Shown here one piece after another: positions 8,529 through 16,464 of a stretch of 64,000 nt of DNA. Each line of letters begins with the position of its first letter. Within the stretch, counting starts at the first letter, position 1. The notes under the pieces are model-generated. The model saw nothing but the letters and a program-made list of their open reading frames with translations. It did not search any database and was not told where the DNA came from. Source of the DNA: Variovorax paradoxus (GTDB taxonomy: Bacteria; Pseudomonadota; Gammaproteobacteria; Burkholderiales; Burkholderiaceae_C). Location: NCBI RefSeq assembly GCF_030815975.1, contig NZ_JAUSXL010000002.1:3832501-3896500 (forward strand), in the 5' to 3' direction. The position numbers and the translations under genes were made by a program.

Positions 8529-9899
8529 ATGACGACATCCTCCTCGCGCGCCGATTCCGGCTTCGCCTACAGCCGCTCCTTCTTCGAAAACCTGGTCGAC
8601 ACGGCCCTGGCCCACGCCAAAAAGCTCGGTGCCACCGATGCCGGCGCCGAGGCCTCCGAGGGCTGCGGCCTCAGCGTCTCGGTGCGCAAGGGCGAGCTAG
8701 AGAACGTGGAGCGCAACCGCGACAAGTCGCTGGGCATCACGGTCTACGTGGGCCACCGCCGCGGCAACGCCAGCACCTCCGACTTCTCCGAGGCCGCCAT
8801 CGCCCAGACCGTGCAGGCGGCCTACGACATCGCCCGCTTCACCGCCGAAGACCCGGTCAGCGGCCTTCCCGATGAAGAGGATATTGCCAAGGAGCACCCC
8901 GAACTCGACCTGTTCCACCCCTGGAGCGTGACCAGCGAAGAAGCAGCCACACTCGCGCTCGAATGCGAAGAGGCGGCGCTTTCGACCGACAAGCGCATCA
9001 CCAACAGCGAAGGCGCGGGCGTCTCGGCCCAGCAGAGCCACTTCTTCAGCGCCCACACGCACGGTTTCCGCGGCGGCTACGCGAGTTCCAGGCATTCGAT
9101 GTCGGTGGCGCCCATCGCCGGCAAGGGCGACGACATGCAGCGCGACTCCTGGTACAGCTCCATGCGCTCGGCCGGCGAACTGGCCAGCCCGCAGGCGGTG
9201 GGCCGCTATGCCGCCGAGCGGGCGCTGAGCCGGCTCAAGTCGCGCAAGATCAAGACCACCGAATGCCCGGTGCTGTTCGAGTCGCCGCTGGCCGTGGGCC
9301 TGCTGGGCGGGCTGGTGCAGGCCGTGAGCGGCGGGGCGCTGTACCGCAAGAGCACTTTCCTGCTCGATTCGCTCGGCAAGCCGGTGCTGCCGAAGCACGT
9401 CGACGTGGCCGAAGACCCGCACGTCCTGCGCGGCAAGGGCAGCTCGCCCTTCGACGACGAAGGCGTGGTGACCCGGGCGCGCAAGGTGGTGGACGCCGGC
9501 CGGCTCGAAGGCTACTTTCTCTCGACCTATTCCGCGCGCAAGCTTGGCATGAAGACCACCGGCAACGCCGGCGGCTCGCACAACCTGATCCTGAGCTCGC
9601 GCCTCACCAAGGCTGGCGACGACCTCGACGCCATGCTCGCCAAGCTCGGCACGGGCCTCTTCGTGATCGAGCTGATGGGGCAGGGCGTGAACTACGTGAC
9701 CGGCGACTACTCGCGCGGCGCGAGCGGCTTCTGGGTCGAGAAGGGCCGCATTGCCTTCCCGGTGCATGAGATCACCATTGCCGGCAACTTGAAGGACATG
9801 CTGATGGGCATCGAGGCCATCGGCGCCGATGCCTACACCTTCGGCGCCAAGACCACGGGCTCGGTCCTGGTCAACCGCATGAAGGTGGCCGGCAGCTGA
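8529..9899 (+). CDS. pmbA: TldD/PmbA family protease subunit PmbA (TldE)
   Basis: 456 residues, full length. PmbA pairs with TldD in a heterodimeric metalloprotease that trims modified peptides (microcin B17, antitoxin CcdA in E. coli). As expected for PmbA it lacks the HExxxH zinc motif found in TldD. The C-terminus GANTTGS-like block (TFGAKTTGSVLVNRMKVAGS) and the SHNLILS segment match the family. Cytoplasmic. It is head-to-head with darP. Confidence 0.93.
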   Translation: MTTSSSRADSGFAYSRSFFENLVDTALAHAKKLGATDAGAEASEGCGLSVSVRKGELENVERNRDKSLGITVYVGHRRGNASTSDFSEAAIAQTVQAAYDIARFTAEDPVSGLPDEEDIAKEHPELDLFHPWSVTSEEAATLALECEEAALSTDKRITNSEGAGVSAQQSHFFSAHTHGFRGGYASSRHSMSVAPIAGKGDDMQRDSWYSSMRSAGELASPQAVGRYAAERALSRLKSRKIKTTECPVLFESPLAVGLLGGLVQAVSGGALYRKSTFLLDSLGKPVLPKHVDVAEDPHVLRGKGSSPFDDEGVVTRARKVVDAGRLEGYFLSTYSARKLGMKTTGNAGGSHNLILSSRLTKAGDDLDAMLAKLGTGLFVIELMGQGVNYVTGDYSRGASGFWVEKGRIAFPVHEITIAGNLKDMLMGIEAIGADAYTFGAKTTGSVLVNRMKVAGS

Positions 9900-10023
9900 G
9901 AAGGTGAGAATGAACCTGCTGCGCACCCCGATCTCGCATCTGCGGTCCTCACCGTACGCGAGTACGGTTCCGGTCCTCGACGCAAGCTCGGGGCGCTCGC
10001 GACGGTTCCTTCACACCTTCTGA
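9897..10023. repeat. Nested inverted repeats after pmbA
   Basis: The outer arms 9897-9915 and 10005-10023 are inverted copies, 16 of 19 bases matching. Inside, 9951-9968 is a perfect 7-base-arm hairpin ACCGTAC-GCGA-GTACGGT. It fills the gap between convergent pmbA and the FAH-family gene, so it may be a bidirectional terminator or a dispersed intergenic repeat. There is no T-tract. Confidence 0.5.
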
Positions 10024-10041
10024 GCGCACCACGCTCGTCCT

Positions 10042-10836
10042 TCAGACGATGCGCACCGACAGGTTCGGCAGGCCGTCGATGTGGATCTCGATCACATCGC
10101 CGCGCACCACCGGACCCACGTTCTCGGGCGTGCCCGAGTAGATGATGTCGCCGGGCATCAGCTCGAAAGCCTGCGACAGGCGGCTGATCTGCTCAGCCAC
10201 CGACCAGATCATGTACTTGAGCGTGGCGTTCTGCTTGGTCTGGCCGTTCACCTTGAGCCAGATCGCGCCGTCGGTGTAGTGGCCGACCTTGGCCACGGGA
10301 TGGATCGGTCCGATGGGCGCCGAACGGTCGAAGCTCTTGCCGATTTCCCAGGGCTTCTTCTGGTCGCCCATCTCGCGCTGCAGGTCGCGCCGGGTCATGT
10401 CCAGGCCGAGCGAATAGCCGTAGACCAGGTCCAGCGCATCCGCTGCCGCGATGTTGCGCCCGCCCTTGCCGAGCGCGACCACCAGTTCCACTTCGTAGTG
10501 GTAGTTCTTGGTGAGCGAGGGGTACGGATGGTCGGCCACGGTGCCGGGCGTGACGACCTGGATCGCGTCCGCCGGTTTCTGGAAGAAGAAGGGCGGTTCG
10601 CGGTTGGGGTCGGAACCCATCTCGCGCGCATGGGCCGCATAGTTGCGGCCGATGCAGTAGATGCGGCGCACCGGAAACGCCTGCTCGCTGCCGACGATCG
10701 GCACCGTGGCCTGCGTCACCGCGAAGGGCGTTTGCGCCGAGCGCGATGCGCCACCGGCAGGCAGCGCGCAGCCGGCCATGGCGCTGGCGGCCACGGCGGC
10801 GGAGCCAGCCAGCAGGCCGCGTCGTGAATTGGACAT
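10042..10836 (-). CDS. Fumarylacetoacetate hydrolase (FAH) family enzyme with twin-arginine-type signal
   Basis: 264 residues. Residues about 55-264 are the FAH fold: CIGRNYAAHAREMG, metal ligands Glu115, Glu117 and Asp146, and IIYSGTPENVGPV near the end. Family members hydrolyse or decarboxylate beta-diketo acids and oxo-acids in aromatic catabolism. Unusually, residues 1-30 look like an export signal: RRGLLAG followed by a hydrophobic stretch and AGC, suggesting Tat export or a lipoprotein. Most FAH enzymes are cytoplasmic. AGGAGA precedes the start at 10836. Confidence 0.82.
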   Translation of the reverse strand: MSNSRRGLLAGSAAVAASAMAGCALPAGGASRSAQTPFAVTQATVPIVGSEQAFPVRRIYCIGRNYAAHAREMGSDPNREPPFFFQKPADAIQVVTPGTVADHPYPSLTKNYHYEVELVVALGKGGRNIAAADALDLVYGYSLGLDMTRRDLQREMGDQKKPWEIGKSFDRSAPIGPIHPVAKVGHYTDGAIWLKVNGQTKQNATLKYMIWSVAEQISRLSQAFELMPGDIIYSGTPENVGPVVRGDVIEIHIDGLPNLSVRIV

Positions 10837-11004
10837 GATCTTTGTCTCCTGGATCTTTGATGAAAAGCGATGAAGGCCGGCCGCAGCCAGCCGGGCCATT
10901 CTGGAACGCGCCGCGGCGGCGCTTGCGTACGCATCTACGCAAAAACAGCACGCAGGCAACACGCGATGCCGCCAACAGCTCGGGCAGCGGCTTACCATCG
11001 CGCC

Positions 11005-11946
11005 ATGTCGGCCCTTCCATCCAGCAGCCTGCGCCTCTACGGCATGCAGGAGCGCGCGAACCACCTCGACTTCGACATCCGCTTCGAAGGCGCGCGCGAC
11101 GTGCTCGCGCGGCCGCACCGGCACGAGTATTTCCAGATCCAGGTCAGCATCGACGGCGGCTCGCAGCAGGTGATCGGCGGCGCGGTGCGCCCGTTCACCG
11201 CGGGGCACCTGAGCTTCGTGCTGCCTTACCGCGTGCACGTGGTGCCGCATCCGCCCGGCGCGCGCTATGCCATCGTGAACTTCGACCAGGGCTTTCTCTG
11301 GCCCGAGCTGGCGGTCGAGGCGCTCGACCTGGAAGAAGTGCCGGCCGCGCGCCAGCCCGAACTCGCGCCCTTCCTGTTCCAGGAATACGTGGACTTTCAC
11401 TTCGGCGATGCCGATTTCGTGCGCATTCTTGCTTGGCTCGACGAGCTCGCCGTGCTGAACCGGGAGCGGCGCTTCGGCGCCGTGGGCGCGATCCGCGGCA
11501 TCCTGCTGCAGCTGATGGCGCTGGCCTGCAGCCGGCACGAGGGGCCGCTGCTCGCACAGGCGGCGCTGCAGGGCGGCCGCAGCGCGGGCCACGATGCGCT
11601 GCAGCGCGTGATGCGCTACGTGCGCGAGCACCTGGGCGAGGAAATGTCGCTCAACGATGCCGCGGCGGCGGCGATGCTCTCGCCCAACTATCTCGCGCAC
11701 CTGCTCAAGAAGCAGACCCGCCGCACCTTCACCGAACTGGTGACTGAACGCCGCCTCGAGCGTGCGAAGGAGCTGCTGGTCACGTCGAACGCCCGCATCG
11801 GCGACATTGCGCGGCAGTGCGGCTTCGGCGACGCGGTCTACTTCGCCCGCCGCTTCAGGCTGCAGAACGGCGTCACGCCGCGGCAGTTCCGCAGCCAGGC
11901 CGATGCCGGGCTGGACAAGGCGGCGCAGGCGCTTTCCAGCCGCTAA
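11005..11946 (+). CDS. AraC-family transcriptional regulator
   Basis: 313 residues from the ATG at 11005. The frame is open further upstream, but the N-terminal cupin-like sensing domain begins just after this Met (HRHEYFQIQVSIDGG). The C-terminal double HTH (about 205-300) contains LSPNYLAHLLKK and IGDIARQCGFGDAVYFARRF. Divergent from the FAH-family gene and likely its regulator. The stop overlaps the end of the convergent LysR gene by four bases. Confidence 0.88.
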   Translation: MSALPSSSLRLYGMQERANHLDFDIRFEGARDVLARPHRHEYFQIQVSIDGGSQQVIGGAVRPFTAGHLSFVLPYRVHVVPHPPGARYAIVNFDQGFLWPELAVEALDLEEVPAARQPELAPFLFQEYVDFHFGDADFVRILAWLDELAVLNRERRFGAVGAIRGILLQLMALACSRHEGPLLAQAALQGGRSAGHDALQRVMRYVREHLGEEMSLNDAAAAAMLSPNYLAHLLKKQTRRTFTELVTERRLERAKELLVTSNARIGDIARQCGFGDAVYFARRFRLQNGVTPRQFRSQADAGLDKAAQALSSR

Positions 11947-12878
11947 GGCCGCGCGCCGCGGAGCGCTTCGGCCATTGCATCCACGACGGCGGCATTGGCC
12001 ACATCCTGCAGCCGCACCACGCCCACGGGCGGCAGGTTCCACTGCAGGCGCTGGGGCATCACGCGCGCGCCGCTCGCATCGGCCACCTCCTGCGCAATGT
12101 CGTCGGGCAGGATGGTGATCGCGTCGGGCATGTGCCGCAGCACCGACACCAGCGTCTTGTGCGCGTAGGCCTCCAGCAGCGGCACCGGCACCGGTTGCCC
12201 GGCCGAGGCGAAGATCGAATGGATCATCTGGCGGATCGGCGTGTCCGCCGGCGGGAAGATCCAGTGCAGGGACACGAAGGCCTCCCAGTCCAGCCCGCGC
12301 CGCAGCAGCCGCTGGGCGGCCGTGCGCGACACCACGAGGCGCGGCTCCTGCTTGTAGAGGAACTGCTGTGCCAGCCCGGCTTCGGCGCTGGCCGGCGTGA
12401 AGCGGCAGATCGCGCAGTCCAGCGTGCGCGCCTGCACGGCCTGCACGAGCGCATGGGTCGTGGCCTCTTCGACCACGAAGCCCAGGCGCGGCCGCACCGC
12501 CAGCAGGTGCTGCCAGACGGCGTCCTGCGTGACGCGCGAAAGAAAGGGGATGAGGCCGATGCGCAGCCGCCCCTGCAGCCCCGTGCCGAGCGCCGCCAGG
12601 TCCTGGCCCAGCGAATGCGCATCGGCCAGCGCAACCCGTGCCCGTGCCAGCACCAGCAGGCCCGCGGGCGTGGGCTCCAGGCCGCGCCGGCCGCGGGTGA
12701 ACAGCGGCGCCATGAAGATGTTCTCGATCTCGCCCAGCGCGCGCGTGACGGTGGGCTGGCTCAGGCCGAGGTGCTGCGCCGCGCGGCTGACCGAGCGCTG
12801 GCGCTCGAGCTCCGCGAGAAGGGCGAAGTGGCGCAGCTTGAGCCGCGGCGTGAGGTGTTGCAGTGTCGGCGCCGGCAT
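11943..12878 (-). CDS. LysR-family regulator, GbpR/CbbR-like
   Basis: 311 residues. The N-terminal HTH is RHFALLAELERQRSVSRAAQ, with LGLSQPTVTRALGEIE as recognition helix, followed by an effector-binding domain. It resembles LTTRs of galactose/protocatechuate catabolism (GbpR, PcaQ). Divergent from the gamma-glutamyltransferase-like gene across 93 bases that hold a perfect palindrome, so it probably controls that gene and the Bug receptor behind it. Confidence 0.88.
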   Translation of the reverse strand: MPAPTLQHLTPRLKLRHFALLAELERQRSVSRAAQHLGLSQPTVTRALGEIENIFMAPLFTRGRRGLEPTPAGLLVLARARVALADAHSLGQDLAALGTGLQGRLRIGLIPFLSRVTQDAVWQHLLAVRPRLGFVVEEATTHALVQAVQARTLDCAICRFTPASAEAGLAQQFLYKQEPRLVVSRTAAQRLLRRGLDWEAFVSLHWIFPPADTPIRQMIHSIFASAGQPVPVPLLEAYAHKTLVSVLRHMPDAITILPDDIAQEVADASGARVMPQRLQWNLPPVGVVRLQDVANAAVVDAMAEALRGARP

Positions 12879-12908
12879 GCCGCCATCCTATGCGAGAGGT
12901 ATAGCAGC

Positions 12909-12922
12909 GAATGCATGCATTC
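12909..12922. promoter_or_regulatory. Perfect palindrome GAATGCATGCATTC, candidate operator
   Basis: A 14-base perfect palindrome in the AT-rich gap between the divergent LysR gene and the gamma-glutamyltransferase-like gene. LTTR sites are short dyads in exactly this position, so it is a candidate binding site for the regulator at 11943-12878. Confidence 0.4.
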
Positions 12923-12971
12923 ATCAGAAAATATGCAGCAGTAGCTATTCGTTATTTCTACACTCGGCCGG

Positions 12972-14807
12972 ATGTTCACGACCCGTCCTGAAATCGCCGG
13001 CACCTTCGGCGTTGCCTCTTCGACCCACTGGCTGGCCTCGCAAACCGCGATGGGCGTGCTCGAACGCGGCGGCAACGCCTTCGACGCCGCCGTGGCTGCG
13101 GGCTTCGTGCTGCAGGTGGTGGAGCCGCATCTCAACGGCCCCGGCGGCGAGGCGCCGATCCTGCTGTGGAGCGAACGCGAGCGGCGCATGCACGCCATCC
13201 GCGGACAGGGCTGCGCGCCGGCCGAGGCCAGCGCCGCGGCGTTCCGCGCCCTCGGCTTCGAGCAGGTGCCGGGCATCGGCCTCCTGGCGGCCACGGTGCC
13301 GGGTGCGTTCTCCGCCTGGCTCACCATGCTGCGCGAGCACGGCACCTGGTCGCTCGCCGGGGTGCTGGCACCGGCGATTGGCTATGCGCGCGACGGCTTT
13401 CCGCTGGTGCCGCGCGTCGCCGAGGCAATTCTTGCCGTGCGCGGCCTGTTCCTCGAACACTGGCACTCGTCGGCCGAGGTGTGGCTGCCCGGCGGCAAGC
13501 TGCCCCAGCCAGGTGCGTTGTTCCGGCTGCCGGCACTGGCCGCCACCTACAGCCGCATCGTCGAGACCGCCGAGCGCGAAGGCAGCGGCCGCACCGGCGT
13601 GATCGATGCGGCGATCCGCATCTGGCAGCAGGGCTTCGTGGCGCGCGAGATCGACAGCTACAGCCGCGGCACGGCCGTGCGCGACAGCAGCGGCGAGTCG
13701 CATGCCGGCCTGCTGCGCTACGAGGACATGGCCGCATGGCGCGTTGCCACCGAGGCGCCGCTCACGGCGCAGTTCGGCCGCTACACGGTCGCGAAGTGCG
13801 GCTTCTGGAGCCAGGGGCCGGCGTTCCTGCAGCAGATCGGCATGCTGCGCCACGCGGGGCTCGAGCAGCATGCACCCGGCACGGCGGGCTTCGTGCACCG
13901 CATCACCGAAGCCGCCAAGCTGGCCTTGGCCGACCGGCTGGCGTGGTATGGCGCGGCGTCCGGCGCGCGCGCCGATGCGCAGCAGGCGCTGCTGTCCGAC
14001 GCCTACCTGCGCGAACGCTGGGCCTTGGTCGATCCAGAGCGCGCGTCCGACGTGCTGCGGCCCGGCGAGCCGCTCGGCCTTGCGCCGCGCCTGCCCGACC
14101 TGGACGTGAGTGCGCGAACCCTGCGCACGGCCGACACGCGCTTCGGCGTCGGCGAGCCCACCTTCGCCGCACTGCCGCCGGTCGCCGAATGGGCGGAGCG
14201 CGAGATCTTCGTGGGCGACACCTGCCACATCGACGTGATCGACCGGCACGGCAACATGGTCGCGGCCACGCCTTCGGGCGGCTGGCTGTCCTCGAGCCCC
14301 GCGATTCCGGCGCTGGGCTTCGCGCTCAACACGCGGCTGCAGATGAGCTGGCTCGACGAGGGGCTGCCCAGCTCGCTCGAGCCGCGCGTGGCGCCCTGCA
14401 CCACGCTGTCGCCATCGATGGCGCTGCGCGACGGCGAGCCCTACATGGCGTTCGGAACGCCCGGCGGCGACCAGCAGGACCAGTGGTCGGTCGGCTTCTT
14501 CCTGCGCCATGCGGTGCACGGCCTCAATCTGCAGCAGGCCATCGACGCACCGGCCTGGCACGTCAAGCACGCCCCCGGCTCCTTCTGGCCGCGCCAAACC
14601 ACGCTCAACACGCTGACGCTGGAATCGCGCTTCGACCCCGAGGCGCTCGAACAGCTGCGCGCAATGGGCCACCAGGTGCAGGTCGGCGATGCCTGGTCCG
14701 AAAGCCGCATGTCCGCCTGCAGCCGCGAACACGACACGCAGGGCCGGCTGGTGCTGCGCGCCGGCGCCAACCCGCGCGGCATGCAGGGCTACGCGGTGGG
14801 CCGCTGA
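12972..14807 (+). CDS. Gamma-glutamyltransferase family protein
   Basis: 611 residues, an Ntn-hydrolase precursor of the GGT family. The GGNAFDAAVAAGFVLQVVEPH N-terminal block and the maturation site are recognisable. The nucleophile expected after self-cleavage is Thr417 in GDTCHIDVIDRHGN, followed by the SSS loop (GGWLSSSPAIP) and a C-terminal GTPGGDQQDQW. There is no obvious signal peptide, unlike true periplasmic GGT, so the enzyme may be cytoplasmic and act on another amide (cephalosporin acylase/oxamate amidohydrolase relatives). The Bug receptor 50 bases downstream suggests joint uptake and cleavage of one substrate. Confidence 0.85.
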   Translation: MFTTRPEIAGTFGVASSTHWLASQTAMGVLERGGNAFDAAVAAGFVLQVVEPHLNGPGGEAPILLWSERERRMHAIRGQGCAPAEASAAAFRALGFEQVPGIGLLAATVPGAFSAWLTMLREHGTWSLAGVLAPAIGYARDGFPLVPRVAEAILAVRGLFLEHWHSSAEVWLPGGKLPQPGALFRLPALAATYSRIVETAEREGSGRTGVIDAAIRIWQQGFVAREIDSYSRGTAVRDSSGESHAGLLRYEDMAAWRVATEAPLTAQFGRYTVAKCGFWSQGPAFLQQIGMLRHAGLEQHAPGTAGFVHRITEAAKLALADRLAWYGAASGARADAQQALLSDAYLRERWALVDPERASDVLRPGEPLGLAPRLPDLDVSARTLRTADTRFGVGEPTFAALPPVAEWAEREIFVGDTCHIDVIDRHGNMVAATPSGGWLSSSPAIPALGFALNTRLQMSWLDEGLPSSLEPRVAPCTTLSPSMALRDGEPYMAFGTPGGDQQDQWSVGFFLRHAVHGLNLQQAIDAPAWHVKHAPGSFWPRQTTLNTLTLESRFDPEALEQLRAMGHQVQVGDAWSESRMSACSREHDTQGRLVLRAGANPRGMQGYAVGR

Positions 14808-14857
14808 TTTCCGCCGCCTTCGCTTCATTTCCTCACCTTCGTTCCAAGGACATCACC

Positions 14858-15823
14858 ATGCTCCAACGTGCCTTCCGGGGCCTGCTTCTGCTGGCCCTCT
14901 CATGCGCCGCGCAGGCCGCGCTGGCCGCCTACCCAGAGAAGCCGATCACGCTCGTCGTGCCCTGGGCCGCCGGCGGCTCGACCGACATCCTGGCGCGCGC
15001 CATTGCCGAGCAGCTCGGCAAGTCGATGGGCCAGCCGGTGGTGGTCGACAACCGTGTCGGCGCTTCCGGCAACATCGGCTCGAACTTCGTCGCCAAGGCT
15101 CGGCCCGACGGCTACACGCTGCTGATCGGCTCGATGAGCACGCATGCGATGAACCCCACGCTGATGCCCGGCATGCCCTTCAAGGGCGCGGATGACTTCA
15201 CGCCCATTGCGCTGGTGGCCAACGTGGTCAACACGATGGTGGTCAACCCCTCGGTGCCTGCGAAGGACCTGCGCGAGTTCATCGCCTACGCCAAGGCCAA
15301 CCCCGGCAAGCTGGCGTACGCCTCGGCCGGCGGCGGCTCCACCAACCACCTGAGCGCCGAGATGTTCAAGAAGGCGGCCGGCATCGACATGCTGCACGTG
15401 CCCTACAAGGGCGGCGCGCCGGCCGTGCTCGACACGGTGGGCAACCAGACCCAGGTCCTGTTCTCCGCCGGCACGCAGACGCTGCCGCACGTCAAGGCGG
15501 GGAAGCTGCGCCTTTTGGCCGTGACGGAGCCCAAGCGCTCCGCGCTGCTGCCCGACACGCCCACCGTCGCCGAGACGCTGCCCGGCTACGAGATGAGCGT
15601 GTGGTACGCCGCGTTCGGACCCGCGGGCATGCCCGCCGAGCTGGTGACGCGGCTCAATGCCGAAATCAACAAGGCCCTGGCTGTGCCCGAAGTGCGCGCC
15701 CGCATGGATGCGATCGGCGTCGAGCTGGTGAAGAGCACGCCCGAGCAGCTGGCCGCAGCGCTCCGCAAGGACACCGAGCGCTATGGCAAGGTCATCAGAG
15801 ACCTCGGGATCAAGCTTGACTGA
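14858..15823 (+). CDS. Bug-type periplasmic binding protein (tripartite tricarboxylate transporter receptor family)
   Basis: 321 residues. The start is preceded by AAGGA. Signal peptide 1-23 is cut before YPEKPITLVVPWAAGG, the standard Bug N-terminus. Further family marks are NRVGASGNIGSNFVAKA, a PDGYTLL segment and HVPYKGGAPA. It captures a carboxylate in the periplasm. No TctA/TctB membrane partners are nearby, so it is an orphan receptor, as is common in Burkholderiales. Expected to be co-transcribed with the preceding amidohydrolase-like gene. Confidence 0.92.
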   Translation: MLQRAFRGLLLLALSCAAQAALAAYPEKPITLVVPWAAGGSTDILARAIAEQLGKSMGQPVVVDNRVGASGNIGSNFVAKARPDGYTLLIGSMSTHAMNPTLMPGMPFKGADDFTPIALVANVVNTMVVNPSVPAKDLREFIAYAKANPGKLAYASAGGGSTNHLSAEMFKKAAGIDMLHVPYKGGAPAVLDTVGNQTQVLFSAGTQTLPHVKAGKLRLLAVTEPKRSALLPDTPTVAETLPGYEMSVWYAAFGPAGMPAELVTRLNAEINKALAVPEVRARMDAIGVELVKSTPEQLAAALRKDTERYGKVIRDLGIKLD

Positions 15824-16385
15824 GGTGCTGTCCGTCGAAGTGTGCGAGCGGCTGTGCGACGCGCTGCCGCGGGCCGTCACGGTCGATGCCGCGCTGGGGC
15901 ACATCGAGTCGGCGCGCCGGGCGCTGCTCGGTCCGGGGCTGCTCACGGTGAACCTGAACGCGACGGCCCCGGGCGATCCGACCGACGAAGTGCAGCTGCA
16001 GCGCCTCTGGTCGTCCGACCCGCAGGCCTACCCGGTGGCGGGCCGCAAGCGCAAGACGCTCACGCGCTGGACGCAGCAGCTGCTGGTGCGCGCCGAGGTC
16101 TTCGTCGGTGAAGGCGAGACGGCGCTGGCCGAGGTGTTCGACGACCACGCGCTCATTGCCACGCTGGGCCTGCGCGCGGTGGTGAACGTGCCGCTGCTGG
16201 AAGACGGCCGATGTGCGGCCACCTTCAACGTGCTGGGCACGCGCGCGCGCTGGACGCAGCAGGAGATTGCGCTGGTGCGGCTGCTGGCCCTGCTGGCCAC
16301 GCCGTGGGTGCTGCGCGCGCGCCGCGATGCCTGGGCATCGCAGCCGGGGCCGTGGGGCTCCCGGCCTCCCTTCACCGTGGCGTAA
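15783..16385 (+). CDS. Small GAF-domain-like protein
   Basis: Up to 200 residues. The frame overlaps the end of the Bug gene; the ATG at 15783 overlaps it by 41 bases, while a TTG at 15816 would overlap the stop directly. The middle (LIATLGLRAVVNVPLLEDGRCAATFNVLG) has the beta-strand pattern of the GAF fold, a small-molecule-binding domain. No output domain follows, so it is either a stand-alone GAF protein or an accessory to the Bug/amidase unit. The family call is tentative. Confidence 0.6.
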   Translation: MARSSETSGSSLTEVLSVEVCERLCDALPRAVTVDAALGHIESARRALLGPGLLTVNLNATAPGDPTDEVQLQRLWSSDPQAYPVAGRKRKTLTRWTQQLLVRAEVFVGEGETALAEVFDDHALIATLGLRAVVNVPLLEDGRCAATFNVLGTRARWTQQEIALVRLLALLATPWVLRARRDAWASQPGPWGSRPPFTVA

Positions 16386-16464
16386 GTCCTAAGTCCTATA
16401 AGCATTCGCAGCGCGCAGACTCGCTCTTGCCGGTCCCCAGGGCCGGCAAAGCACAAGGAGCGGC

